Shown here one piece after another: positions 8,129-16,377 of a DNA stretch of 64,000 nt. Each line of letters begins with the position of its first letter. Position 1 is the stretch's first letter. Source of the stretch: Actinomycetota bacterium (GTDB taxonomy: Bacteria > Actinomycetota > Acidimicrobiia > Acidimicrobiales > Microtrichaceae); contig JADJBW010000018.1 of the NCBI GenBank assembly GCA_016703525.1, positions 1 through 64,000 of the forward strand, in the 5' to 3' direction. The notes beneath the pieces were generated by a model, which did no database searches, was not told the DNA's origin, and saw only the letters and a list, made by a program, of their open reading frames with translations. A program made the position numbers and the translations under genes.

Positions 8129-9643
8129 ATGGTCTTCGCGTCCGAACCTCAGCCGCCCGTCGATTCGCCGGGTCTGCTGTCCGCTACCCGGCGGTATCGA
8201 GTCCTCGTCGCCGCGCTGACGGTCGCAGGCGTGGTGCTCGCCGCACTGTTCACGATCGTTCAGCCGTCGACCCCGGCGGCCGAGGCTCGGATGACCCTCG
8301 TCGACCCGCGGGGCACCGCGGTGCTCAGCGGCGGTGGGTCCCAGCAGCTCGATGCGACTCGCTACGTGGCGGACCGCATGGAGGTCGCCTCGTCGTCGAC
8401 GGCGCTGGGCATCGCTGCCAAGGCGATGGGGAAGGGCGTCACCACTGGTGAGCTCCGTGACGCCTGCTCGGTCTCGGCGGTGCCCGAGTCGACGACGCTG
8501 GTGCTCAGTTGTTCGCTCTCGTCGGCATCCGACTCGACGCGAGCGGTCACCGAGTTGGCGGCGGCGTACCGCAGCGTCACCAAGGACGACCTTGCGTCGA
8601 AGGCTGCAGCGACGACGTCGGCGATCGAGCGTGAGCGGGTGGCTCTGCTCGACCGCATCGCAAAGGCCGGCGCCGAGGAAGACGATCCCGATGTCCGGGC
8701 GGCGACGCTCGAGAGCGCCACGTCGCGCCTCGCGGCGCTCGATCAGCGCGAGAGCGCGATCGCCACGTCGTTGTCGTTGTTCGGCGACGGCGTCGACTTC
8801 TTCGATCCGGCTCGAACCGTCGAGGGCTCGGGGCTGATCGCTCAACTCGTCCGCAACGCGTTCGTGGGCGGCGCGCTCGGGTTCATCATCGCCCTGGTCA
8901 TCGCCTGGTTCCGGGCCGACCGTGCGCCGATCGCACAGCGCAGCGACGACGTCGCCGAGCTGCTCGATCTGCCGGTCCTCGGCGAGGTGAACATCGAAGA
9001 CGCCGGTGCGGACCTCGACCTGTTATCGGTGCCGGCACCGGAGTTCATGCTCGTCGCCTCGAACCTGTCGGCATTGTTCGACCGAGGCGTCGCGATGTTC
9101 GTGGCGATCACGGGCATCGACGGATATGCCGAGACGGTGGTCAAGACGGCGCTCGTCGCGGCACGGGCGGGTAAGCGTGTCTTGCTGATCGATGCCGACC
9201 ACGCTGCCGATTCTCCCAGCCGGCTCGTCGGCCTGTCCGAGGGCCCCGGCCTCGCCGAACTGCTCGGCGGCCAGGTCGCCGAGGACGAGGTCACCGCTCG
9301 CATCTCCTTCGGGTTCGCGCCGGGCCTCAGCGAGGCCGTCTTTCACGTGATGGGCCCCGGCGACCGCACGACCGAGCTCGCCGCCCTCGCCCGAGCGGAT
9401 CGTGCCGAGAGCGTGATCGGGTCGCTGCGATCGCGCTACGACCTCGTGCTCATCGCCCCGCCGCCGCTGTTGGCCTCGGCGACCGGTACGGCGGTCGGCC
9501 AGCTTGCCGACGGGGTGATCGTCGCGGTGAAGCCCGGGATGTCGACCAACACGCTGGTTGGTGCTCGCCGGCAGCTCAGCTTCCTCGGAGCCGAGCGCCT
9601 CGGCTTCGTGATGATCGACGCCGGCCGACGCAGCGGCGCCTGA
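8129..9643 (+). CDS. Wzz/BY-kinase-like chain-length protein with degenerate P-loop
   Basis: About 504 residues. Two membrane segments (about residues 26-47 and 242-262) flank a periplasmic helical domain, the Wzz architecture, followed by a cytoplasmic BY-kinase/ParA-like domain. Walker A' is intact (R-V-L-L-I-D-A-D, about residue 350). The expected P-loop G-x-G-K-T/S-T reads I-T-G-I-D-G-Y-A-E-T instead, lacking the Lys-Thr pair, and no C-terminal Tyr cluster is present. It probably regulates polysaccharide length without autokinase activity. It follows the sugar transferase by 37 bases (an in-frame GTG at 8063 would overlap it) and precedes the flippase-polymerase by one base, so it belongs to the polysaccharide operon. 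Confidence 0.82.
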   Translation: MVFASEPQPPVDSPGLLSATRRYRVLVAALTVAGVVLAALFTIVQPSTPAAEARMTLVDPRGTAVLSGGGSQQLDATRYVADRMEVASSSTALGIAAKAMGKGVTTGELRDACSVSAVPESTTLVLSCSLSSASDSTRAVTELAAAYRSVTKDDLASKAAATTSAIERERVALLDRIAKAGAEEDDPDVRAATLESATSRLAALDQRESAIATSLSLFGDGVDFFDPARTVEGSGLIAQLVRNAFVGGALGFIIALVIAWFRADRAPIAQRSDDVAELLDLPVLGEVNIEDAGADLDLLSVPAPEFMLVASNLSALFDRGVAMFVAITGIDGYAETVVKTALVAARAGKRVLLIDADHAADSPSRLVGLSEGPGLAELLGGQVAEDEVTARISFGFAPGLSEAVFHVMGPGDRTTELAALARADRAESVIGSLRSRYDLVLIAPPPLLASATGTAVGQLADGVIVAVKPGMSTNTLVGARRQLSFLGAERLGFVMIDAGRRSGA

Positions 9644-9644
9644 G

Positions 9645-12296
9645 ATGACCGCCACGCTCGAGGGCGCGGACGCAGCGCCCGCAGCGGGTGAGCAGACCCC
9701 CGGCGACGACATCGGCGGCGTGCGCTCCAACGCGACCCGCGCGCTCGCCGCGATCGGCAGCCAAGGCATCGTCGCCGGATCGAGCCTGGTCCTGCAGTGG
9801 TTGGCGCTCTGGAAGCTGGGTGCCGCCGGCCTCGGCACCTTCGCGATCCTCTCCGGCGGCCTGCAGGTCACCGCAACAGCGCTGCACACCGGTTGGGTGG
9901 GCGACCCACTGGCGCTCGTGGATCGGCATCACCCGCCGATTCGGCGGGCGCTGGTGCGCGTCTTTTGGATCGCGCTGGTCGCGTCCGGCGTCTTCGGCCT
10001 CATCGGTGGGGTCGTCTTTGCCGGTATGAGCCCGGCGTCATCCTCCCTGTTCGGCCTGTCGCTCGTTGCGTGGGTCGTCGAGGAGACCGGGCGCCGGTTG
10101 CTCATGGCCCGGTTCGAGTTCGTCGCCCTGGCGATCAACGATGCCGTGTACGCGCTCGCCGCGATCGTCACCGCGTCCGTGGTCGTCGTGACGGGCCGCC
10201 TGACGATCGATTGGCTCGTGGGAGCGATGCTGGTTGGCTCGCTCGCCGCCATCGCCGCGTCGGTGGTGCAACTGCCGGCATCGGAGCTGCGGCCGGGGCC
10301 GCGGGTTGAGCCCGAGTTCCGCGAACTCGCGTCCTTCTCGTTGTGGCGCTCGGGCCAGCTCGGAATGCGGCCGCTCTCGATGCTGGGTTCGCGGGTGATC
10401 GTTGCGGCGCTGACGTCGACCGCGACGCTCGGATTGCTCGAGGCGGGCCGGTTGCTCGTGGCGCCGATCATGACGGCGTCGAACGGGTTCGGTGGCTTCA
10501 TCCTTCCGTACTTCGCCCGGCGTCACCGTCACTCCGGTGTCGACATGGGACTCGTGGGCCGGGTGATGGCAGCCTCGGCCGGGCTGGCGGTGGCGGCGAT
10601 CCCGTCGGCCTTCCTGCTGCGCGGATTTGTCGAGAAGGCGAACGACTCCGGCGCCGTACCCACCGGGATGATCGTCGCCTGGTGCATCTTCGCGGTGGGG
10701 TACAGCGCGAACATCCCCCTGGTCAACGCCCTGACATCGCTGCGCCACACCCGCTTCGTGTTCTGGGGTCGGGTGGTCGACGCGCTCCTCGTGCTCCTAC
10801 TCACGTGGGCCGCCGTGGCCGCGGGACGCGTCGACACGGTGCCGGTGGTCATGACGATCGGCATGGCGATCGGTTCGATCGTCCCCGTGATCGTCTTGTG
10901 GCGGTCCGGCGAGGTACCCGTCCCCGAACTGGTGCTGCGCATGGTGCGGGGGGAGGCGCCCGCGCCCTCGGCTCTCTGGGACGGCCGAACCCAGCGAATG
11001 CGGCCGATCTTCGTGCTCGTGAGCGTGCTGTCGATGATCGTCGCGAGCGACTACAAGTGGCGTCGCCGCGAACTGTCGGGGTCGCTCGGCGGGTCGCTCG
11101 ATCTCGCGATCCTCCTCGAGGTGGGCGTGTACGCCGTGATCGGTCTGTGGCTGGCGCTCGACATCGCGAACCCGCCGCGGTTCCGACGTCCTACCGCGGT
11201 GCAGTTCTTCATTCGCGGATGGGTCGCCACCGAGGTCGTCTCGGTGCTGTGGAGCCTGTACCCCCAGCTCGGCGGTGTGCGCGCCGCACAGCTGATGGTG
11301 ATGCTGGTCTTCTGCATGGCCGTCGCGTCCAGCTCCACGCGGCCCGACATGCACCTCGTCGCACACGGCTACCTGGTGCTGTCGACGGTGTCGGTCGGCA
11401 TCGGCGCGGTGTGGCGCGTGCCGTTCTCCGAGCTTCAGGCCGATCGTTTCAACTGGATGGCCGTGCACTCGGTCGTCGCGGCCGCGATCCTGGCGATCGC
11501 CGTGGTGATCGCTGTGGCGTACCTGTTCCGCGGCGGCGAGCGACATCTGCTCGGCGCCGGCACGGTGCGTTGGGCGCCGTGGGCCTACGTGCTCGTTCTC
11601 GTGGTCTGCGGCGGCGGCCTGCTCGCGACGAAGACTCGCGGTTCGGTGGGAGCGGCGTTCGTTGGCCTGCTCGTGGTGGCCGGCCTGTCGAGGCGACGCC
11701 GTGCTCGCGTTCCGGGGCTGTTGGTCGGCGTGCTCGGGGTCGCCGTGAGCGCCGTGCTGTTCCTCAACCCGATCATCGCGTACGCGGAGCGCGGCGAATC
11801 GGCGGAGTCGCTCAAGTCGTTCAACAGCCGCCTGCCGCTCTGGGAGTTGGCCTTCGACCTGATCGGCCGCCGGCCGCTGCTCGGATGGGGTATGACATCG
11901 TCACGGGGCCTGTTCTTCGAGGCGATCGGACTCGGAGGCGCCCACAACGCGTATGTGAACGTGCTGGTCGACACGGGGCTGATCGGTGGGTTCCTCTGGC
12001 TCGCCGCGATCGTCTCGCTCTTCGCGGCGCTGGCGCGCCTGCGGCGTCACGGCGATCGAGACGTCGCGCTGCTCACGGGTGTGATGGTGACGCAGGTGGT
12101 CAACGCCTTCACCACCGAGGGCCTCGGTTCGGGCGCCGGCGTCTCGACGATCTGGCTACTGGTGACCGCCGCGTGGGTCGGGGTCGCGCAGCGCGAGTTG
12201 GCGGAGCGACGCCGCGAGGCCCGCCGGCGTCCGGTCAGGCCGACAGCACGGCGTGCAGTTGATCGACCAGCGCAGCTGAGTAGCGCTCGACCGTAA
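9645..12296 (+). CDS. Fused Wzx-like flippase and Wzy/O-antigen-ligase-like polymerase
   Basis: 883-residue polytopic membrane protein. Residues about 20-430 look like a polysaccharide (PST/MATE-superfamily) flippase with about a dozen hydrophobic segments and few charges. After a short hydrophilic linker (about 430-450), residues 450-850 look like an O-antigen ligase/polymerase. That half has T-K-T-R-G-S, S-R-L-P-L-W-E-L-A-F (about residue 727), P-L-L-G-W-G and H-N-A-Y-V-N-V-L-V-D-T-G-L-I-G (about residue 767). Normally these are two proteins. Codon use and the open frame are continuous across the junction. It would flip and polymerise the lipid-linked repeat unit begun by the priming transferase. 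Its 3' end overlaps the convergent glycosyltransferase by 62 bases. Confidence 0.82.
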   Translation: MTATLEGADAAPAAGEQTPGDDIGGVRSNATRALAAIGSQGIVAGSSLVLQWLALWKLGAAGLGTFAILSGGLQVTATALHTGWVGDPLALVDRHHPPIRRALVRVFWIALVASGVFGLIGGVVFAGMSPASSSLFGLSLVAWVVEETGRRLLMARFEFVALAINDAVYALAAIVTASVVVVTGRLTIDWLVGAMLVGSLAAIAASVVQLPASELRPGPRVEPEFRELASFSLWRSGQLGMRPLSMLGSRVIVAALTSTATLGLLEAGRLLVAPIMTASNGFGGFILPYFARRHRHSGVDMGLVGRVMAASAGLAVAAIPSAFLLRGFVEKANDSGAVPTGMIVAWCIFAVGYSANIPLVNALTSLRHTRFVFWGRVVDALLVLLLTWAAVAAGRVDTVPVVMTIGMAIGSIVPVIVLWRSGEVPVPELVLRMVRGEAPAPSALWDGRTQRMRPIFVLVSVLSMIVASDYKWRRRELSGSLGGSLDLAILLEVGVYAVIGLWLALDIANPPRFRRPTAVQFFIRGWVATEVVSVLWSLYPQLGGVRAAQLMVMLVFCMAVASSSTRPDMHLVAHGYLVLSTVSVGIGAVWRVPFSELQADRFNWMAVHSVVAAAILAIAVVIAVAYLFRGGERHLLGAGTVRWAPWAYVLVLVVCGGGLLATKTRGSVGAAFVGLLVVAGLSRRRRARVPGLLVGVLGVAVSAVLFLNPIIAYAERGESAESLKSFNSRLPLWELAFDLIGRRPLLGWGMTSSRGLFFEAIGLGGAHNAYVNVLVDTGLIGGFLWLAAIVSLFAALARLRRHGDRDVALLTGVMVTQVVNAFTTEGLGSGAGVSTIWLLVTAAWVGVAQRELAERRREARRRPVRPTARRAVDRPAQLSSARP

Positions 12297-13371
12297 ACCG
12301 CTCGATCGCCCGCTCCCGGCCCGCTCGACCCCAGCGGTCACGAACGGCCGGATCCTGGGCCTCGGCGAGTGCGTGCCACAGCGCCTCGGCGTCATCGAAC
12401 CCGACCACTCTGCCGGTCACACCCTCGACGATGATGTCGTCGGGTCCACCCGGGCCGGTCGCGACGGCGCCGAGCGATGCCATCTGCGCTTCTGCCGTCA
12501 CGAGGGAGAACCCTTCGGGCCAGGTCGACGGGATCGCCGCGACGTCCATCGAGTCGTACATCGACGCGGTATCGGAGCTGTACCCGTGGAAGACCACGAC
12601 GTCCTTGAGCCCGTGGCGTGCGACTGCCTCGTGCAGCGCCGCCTCGACTTCCGCGTGTTCGGGGAGGGCGTCGCCCCACAGATGCACCCGCCAACGGTGG
12701 CCCGCCTTCGTGGCGAGCGCCGCCGCGTCGATCAGCACGGACTGGCCCTTCTGCGGATGGAGCCGGCCGACGCACACGACATCGAGGACCCCATCATCGG
12801 ATGGCGGCAGGGCTGCGGGCAGTGCCTGCACGCCGTCGTTCACGATCACGCACCGGTCGCTCAGCGAGGGCGTGAGCTCGCCGACGAAACGGGCCGTGAA
12901 GGTCGAGTTGCACACGACCCGAGTCGCGACGCGATCGATCACGCCGAAGTGCACGCGGTTGAGTCGGCCGCTCGTGCGCGGCACCTCGCGCACGTGGACG
13001 ACCACCGGCGCAGGCACCGCGAGGCGGAGCCCGGGCAGCAGCGCCACTGCGACGGTGTTCACGTAGACGAGGTCGATGGGGTGGCGCCGGTGCACCCGTC
13101 GCAGATCCGCCAGTGCGGCGGCGACGCGCACGGCGGCGGGCACGAATCCCTGAGGGGTGAAGAACCGCCGCCGGAGCGCGAAGTCGTGGGTCACCTCGAC
13201 CCGGGCGCCCGTCGCTCGCGCCGCGTCGAGCATCGGGCCGTCGACCGCAGCGATCACGGTGACGTCGAAGGAACGCAACATCGCCAGCAGCGCCGCAACG
13301 ACGGCGCGGTCGGATCCGTACCCGTCGGCCGACGGCGTGAGCACCACCAGATGGGGTCGGCGCGCGTTCAC
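12235..13371 (-). CDS. Family 4 glycosyltransferase
   Basis: 378-residue GT-B enzyme. The N-terminal domain begins H-L-V-V-L-T-P-S-A-D-G-Y-G-S-D-R. The C-terminal domain has V-C-V-G-R-L-H-P-Q-K-G and the E-x7-E nucleotide-binding motif in W-P-E-G-F-S-L-V-T-A-E-A-Q. It probably adds a sugar to the same surface glycan as the neighbouring plus-strand locus, though it is transcribed in the opposite direction. The ATG at 13371 overlaps the stop of the SCP2-like gene (ATGA), so it is translationally coupled to it. Its stop lies 62 bases inside the Wzx-Wzy gene. Donor and acceptor sugars are unknown. Confidence 0.88.
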   Translation of the reverse strand: MNARRPHLVVLTPSADGYGSDRAVVAALLAMLRSFDVTVIAAVDGPMLDAARATGARVEVTHDFALRRRFFTPQGFVPAAVRVAAALADLRRVHRRHPIDLVYVNTVAVALLPGLRLAVPAPVVVHVREVPRTSGRLNRVHFGVIDRVATRVVCNSTFTARFVGELTPSLSDRCVIVNDGVQALPAALPPSDDGVLDVVCVGRLHPQKGQSVLIDAAALATKAGHRWRVHLWGDALPEHAEVEAALHEAVARHGLKDVVVFHGYSSDTASMYDSMDVAAIPSTWPEGFSLVTAEAQMASLGAVATGPGGPDDIIVEGVTGRVVGFDDAEALWHALAEAQDPAVRDRWGRAGRERAIERFTVERYSAALVDQLHAVLSA

Positions 13372-13841
13372 GAGGAGAACACCGTTCGGGAGCGCACCTC
13401 GGCGAGGGCGTCATCGATCGCCGACAGCAGCGCGGCGTGCCGACTCAGCAAGGCGATGTCGCCGCCGAGGCGGACGTCGCCGTTCGCGAACGCCTCGTGC
13501 GCGCTGCGTCGTCCGGCTGCGATGTCCTCGGCGACGGTGATCGATTGCGAGATGCGCGCCCTCGGCAGCGAGGCGTCGGCCGCGGCGTGAGGAATCAGCG
13601 CGACGTTCCCGCCGCGGAAGCGGAACAGGTAGCGCACGTCGTCGCCGGTGGTCGTGCCGTCGATCGTCTCGGCGTCGGCCCCGACCGCCCCCTCGCGGGC
13701 GACGTTGCGGGGCGATCCGGTGCCGTGCCGCGTCACCACGGTTTCGAGTTCGAACGGTTCGGTCGCCGGCGGGTCGAGCACGACGCGTTGCAGCGCGGCC
13801 GCCGCCGCCTCCAACCACTCCGCCGAGAGGTAGTGCAGCAT
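13368..13841 (-). CDS. SCP2-like sterol/lipid-binding domain protein
   Basis: 157-residue soluble protein. The layout, with a leading Y-L-S-x-E-W-L, a central beta-rich part and a C-terminal G-D-V-R-L-G-G-D-I-A-L-L plus A-L-L-S-A-I-D-D-A-L-A-E-V-R, matches the small SCP2-fold proteins common in actinobacteria, which bind lipid-like ligands. No catalytic residues are expected. It precedes and overlaps the GT4 gene by four bases, suggesting a shared transcript. A role in handling a lipid carrier or acceptor is only a guess. A start at ATG 13841 leaves 55 bases to the divergent gene at 13897. Confidence 0.6.
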   Translation of the reverse strand: MLHYLSAEWLEAAAAALQRVVLDPPATEPFELETVVTRHGTGSPRNVAREGAVGADAETIDGTTTGDDVRYLFRFRGGNVALIPHAAADASLPRARISQSITVAEDIAAGRRSAHEAFANGDVRLGGDIALLSRHAALLSAIDDALAEVRSRTVFSS

Positions 13842-13896
13842 CGATGGAAGACTACCGGCACCGCTCCGAGATCGGTTTCGGACGAGAGGAGTGCCG

Positions 13897-14817
13897 ATGG
13901 CCCGCCCTGCCGCACGTGACGAAGGACGACACCAACCCGGGCCCGAACGGCTCTGGAATGAGTCGTACTACTTCGACTGGTTCCAACCCGACGGCTCGCT
14001 GGGCGGGTACGTCCGCGTCGGCTTCCTGCCGGCTCAACAGGTCGTGTGGTACTGGGCGTGTCTCGTCGGCCCGGACCGGTCGCTCGTGACGGTCGTCGAA
14101 CACGAGGTTCCACTGCCGGCATCAGCGTCGTCGCTCGAGCTTCGGGGTCCGGGCTTGTGGGCCGATCACGTCATCGACGAACCGTTGGATCGCCTGACGC
14201 TCTCGCTCGAGTCGTTCGGTCTTGTCGTGGACGATCCCGCCGACATGTATCGGTCGCCGAGGGGCGAGATCGTGCCGTTCGGGTTCGAACTGGAATGGAC
14301 CACCGACCGCGCCGCGTACCTGTGGCCGCCGGTGACACCGCGCTATGAGATCCCCTGCATGGTGAGCGGCGAGGTGCTCCTCGGTGGGGAGCGGATCGCT
14401 ATCGACGGGTTCGGCCAGCGCGACCATTCGTGGGGTGCCGCCCGCGACTGGTGGTCCATGTCGTGGTGCTGGTCTGCCGGGCGGTTCGACGACGGCAGCC
14501 GCTGGCACACCGCAGGCGGGTTCTTCCCCGACAATCCGTGGGGTGTCGGCTACGAACTGCCGGCGGACGGCGACGCGTTCGAGGAGTTCGATTCGGTCGT
14601 GATCTCGGAGCGGCTCGGCCGCGAGGGACTCGTGGAGCGGGCCACGATCGAGGTCGGGCCGCATCGACTCGATGTCGAGCCGATCGCGTGGTCGCCGGTG
14701 CTGCTCGTGTCCGAGGACGGTCGTGAGTCGCGCTTCCCGCGTGCGCTGTGCCGTGTGCAGGATGCGGCCGGTCGCTCCGGGCTGGGGTGGATCGAGTTCA
14801 ACCAGCCGCCGGTGTGA
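13897..14817 (+). CDS. AttH/CrtC-like (DUF7064-type) protein
   Basis: 306-residue soluble protein without signal peptide. It carries G-Q-R-D-H-S-W-G followed by R-D-W-W, the signature of the lipocalin-like double-domain family that includes hydroxyneurosporene hydratase (CrtC), AttH and the DUF7064/7065 proteins. Characterised relatives act on terpenoid or lipid substrates, and no precise reaction can be assigned here. I chose ATG 13897 over GTG 13891 because GAGAGGA at 13884-13890 sits six bases upstream of the ATG. It is divergent from the SCP2-like gene and convergent with the lipoprotein at 14827. Confidence 0.6.
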   Translation: MARPAARDEGRHQPGPERLWNESYYFDWFQPDGSLGGYVRVGFLPAQQVVWYWACLVGPDRSLVTVVEHEVPLPASASSLELRGPGLWADHVIDEPLDRLTLSLESFGLVVDDPADMYRSPRGEIVPFGFELEWTTDRAAYLWPPVTPRYEIPCMVSGEVLLGGERIAIDGFGQRDHSWGAARDWWSMSWCWSAGRFDDGSRWHTAGGFFPDNPWGVGYELPADGDAFEEFDSVVISERLGREGLVERATIEVGPHRLDVEPIAWSPVLLVSEDGRESRFPRALCRVQDAAGRSGLGWIEFNQPPV

Positions 14818-14826
14818 CGCGGCGGC

Positions 14827-15336
14827 TCACCCCTCGCAGTTCTGGGCGATCCATCGAGAGACCCGTGCGATCGCATCCTGGGTCTCGGCCGTCGCGACGC
14901 CGTCCTCGCCGAAGAACTCGCCCTGCCGGACGCCGCTGAGCGCCTCGACGATGTGGTCGAGATCGGTGTCGAGGGCATCGGGTAGAACACGATGGAGGCG
15001 CGCCGTGGCCTCGCCCGCGGCCCGGTCGCCGAGAGCGCCGGCCGATACCTCGGCGACATCGCGGATGAGTTGGGCGCACCGGCCCAGTTCCGCGACGTCG
15101 CCGGTCACGGTCGTGGAGGACGACTCGCGCTCGTCGGGTGACCCGGCCGGGTCGCTCGGAGCGCCGCCGCTGTCATCGGGCGACGTGGTCGACGTGGTCG
15201 GCCGGGCCGGAGCGCTGGTGGTGCGGCGTTCGGTGGTCGTCGGCTGTTCCGCCGATGGCGACGCGGACCGCGGTTCGACGCGACCCGGAGTGCTGCAGCC
15301 CATGAGCGTGGCCGCGCCCACGACTGCGAACGCCAC
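14827..15336 (-). CDS. Small putative lipoprotein
   Basis: 169 residues from GTG 15336: a hydrophobic stretch with a lipobox ending T-L-M-G-C (Cys14), a Ser/Thr/Pro-rich linker of about 60 residues and a helical C-terminal domain with two Cys. No family recognised. The chosen start lacks a ribosome site and basic residues. An ATG at 15451, preceded by GGGAGG, opens a neighbouring frame rich in Arg that would supply a normal signal-peptide n-region if the frame shifted between 15340 and 15440. That stretch contains a short duplicated CGGGACCGATGCGGA-like unit. The true start is therefore uncertain. Confidence 0.5.
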   Translation of the reverse strand: MAFAVVGAATLMGCSTPGRVEPRSASPSAEQPTTTERRTTSAPARPTTSTTSPDDSGGAPSDPAGSPDERESSSTTVTGDVAELGRCAQLIRDVAEVSAGALGDRAAGEATARLHRVLPDALDTDLDHIVEALSGVRQGEFFGEDGVATAETQDAIARVSRWIAQNCEG

Positions 15337-15553
15337 GCCGACGTGAGCGGCGCGCCGTCGGCGGGCCCGCTGCGGACGGGACCGTGCGGCGGGACCGATG
15401 CGGACGGGACCGATGCGGAATGGTCAGCGTGGTGCGGAACGGTTCGGTCATGATGGCCTCCCGAATCGGCGGATCACCGCGGAGTCTCCCCCGGTTTCTG
15501 CGGCGCGCGCCGTCGCCGCGCTGCGTGTGTTCTCAGGCGGTCAGGCTGTGGTT

Positions 15554-15575
15554 CGCCGCCCGTTGCCGAGCGGCG
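15554..15575 (-). terminator. Hairpin just after sdhB
   Basis: CGCCGC at 15554-15559 pairs with GCGGCG at 15570-15575, starting five bases after the sdhB stop on the minus strand. It is a compact GC hairpin without a T tract, the likely end of the sdhCAB transcript. Nothing else was recognised between 15452 and 15579. Confidence 0.4.
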
Positions 15576-15579
15576 GCCG

Positions 15580-16365
15580 TCATCCGCTCTTACGCTGGCC
15601 GCCACGACGGCGGTTCGTGAACTTCGCCTTCAGGTAGTCGCGGTTCATCATCGCGATGAAGTCGATCGAGATCTCCTTCGGGCACGCCTCCTGGCACTCG
15701 CCGTGGTTGGTGCAACTCCCGAAGTACTGCTCCATCGTCTCGACCATCGCCTCGCTGCGCGACCACCGCTCGGCCTGGCCCTGGGGCAACAGGTTGAGGT
15801 GGGCGAGTTTCGCCGAGGTGAAGAGCTGGCCGGCCGAGTTGGGGCACGCCGCCACGCAGGCACCGCACCCGATGCACGCAGCGGCGTCCATCGCTGCCTC
15901 GGCCGCGTCTCTGGGTACCGGTGTGATGTTGGCGTCGGGCGCCGCGCCGGTGGAGACGGTGATGTAGCCGCCCGATTCGACGACTCGGTCGAGCGCCGCG
16001 CGGTTGACCATCAGGTCGCGGATGATCGGGAAGGCCGCGGCGCGCCACGGCTCGATCACGATCGTGTCGCCGCTCCGGAACTGGCGCATGTGCAGCTGAC
16101 ACGTCGCCGTGCCGCGTTGGGGGCCGTGCGCCTGGCCGTTGATCATCACGCCGCACGTGCCGCAGATGCCCTCGCGGCAGTCGTGATCGAAGGTGATCGG
16201 CTCGACGTCGCCGGCGACCAGATCTTCGTTCACGTAGTCGAGCATCTCGAGGAACGACGCGTCGTCGGCGATGGTCGTGGTCTGGTAGGTCTCGAACCGG
16301 CCGGCCGAGTTGGGGCCGTCCTGGCGCCAGACCTTCAGGGTCAAGTTCAACATGTTGGTCGACAT
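15580..16365 (-). CDS. sdhB: Succinate dehydrogenase iron-sulfur subunit
   Basis: 261-residue electron-transfer subunit of complex II, relaying electrons from the flavoprotein to the membrane quinone site. The N-terminal plant-type ferredoxin motif C-R-E-G-I-C-G-T-C, with a fourth Cys in G-T-A-T-C, binds a [2Fe-2S] cluster. C-I-G-C-G-A-C-x3-C-P and C-T-N-H-G-E-C-x3-C-P-K bind the [4Fe-4S]/[3Fe-4S] clusters. Last gene of sdhCAB, 12 bases after sdhA. The sequence style matches the sdhCAB operons with a single membrane subunit found in Bacteroidetes and many actinobacteria. Confidence 0.95.
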   Translation of the reverse strand: MSTNMLNLTLKVWRQDGPNSAGRFETYQTTTIADDASFLEMLDYVNEDLVAGDVEPITFDHDCREGICGTCGVMINGQAHGPQRGTATCQLHMRQFRSGDTIVIEPWRAAAFPIIRDLMVNRAALDRVVESGGYITVSTGAAPDANITPVPRDAAEAAMDAAACIGCGACVAACPNSAGQLFTSAKLAHLNLLPQGQAERWSRSEAMVETMEQYFGSCTNHGECQEACPKEISIDFIAMMNRDYLKAKFTNRRRGGQRKSG

Positions 16366-16377
16366 CTCAGCTCCCGA

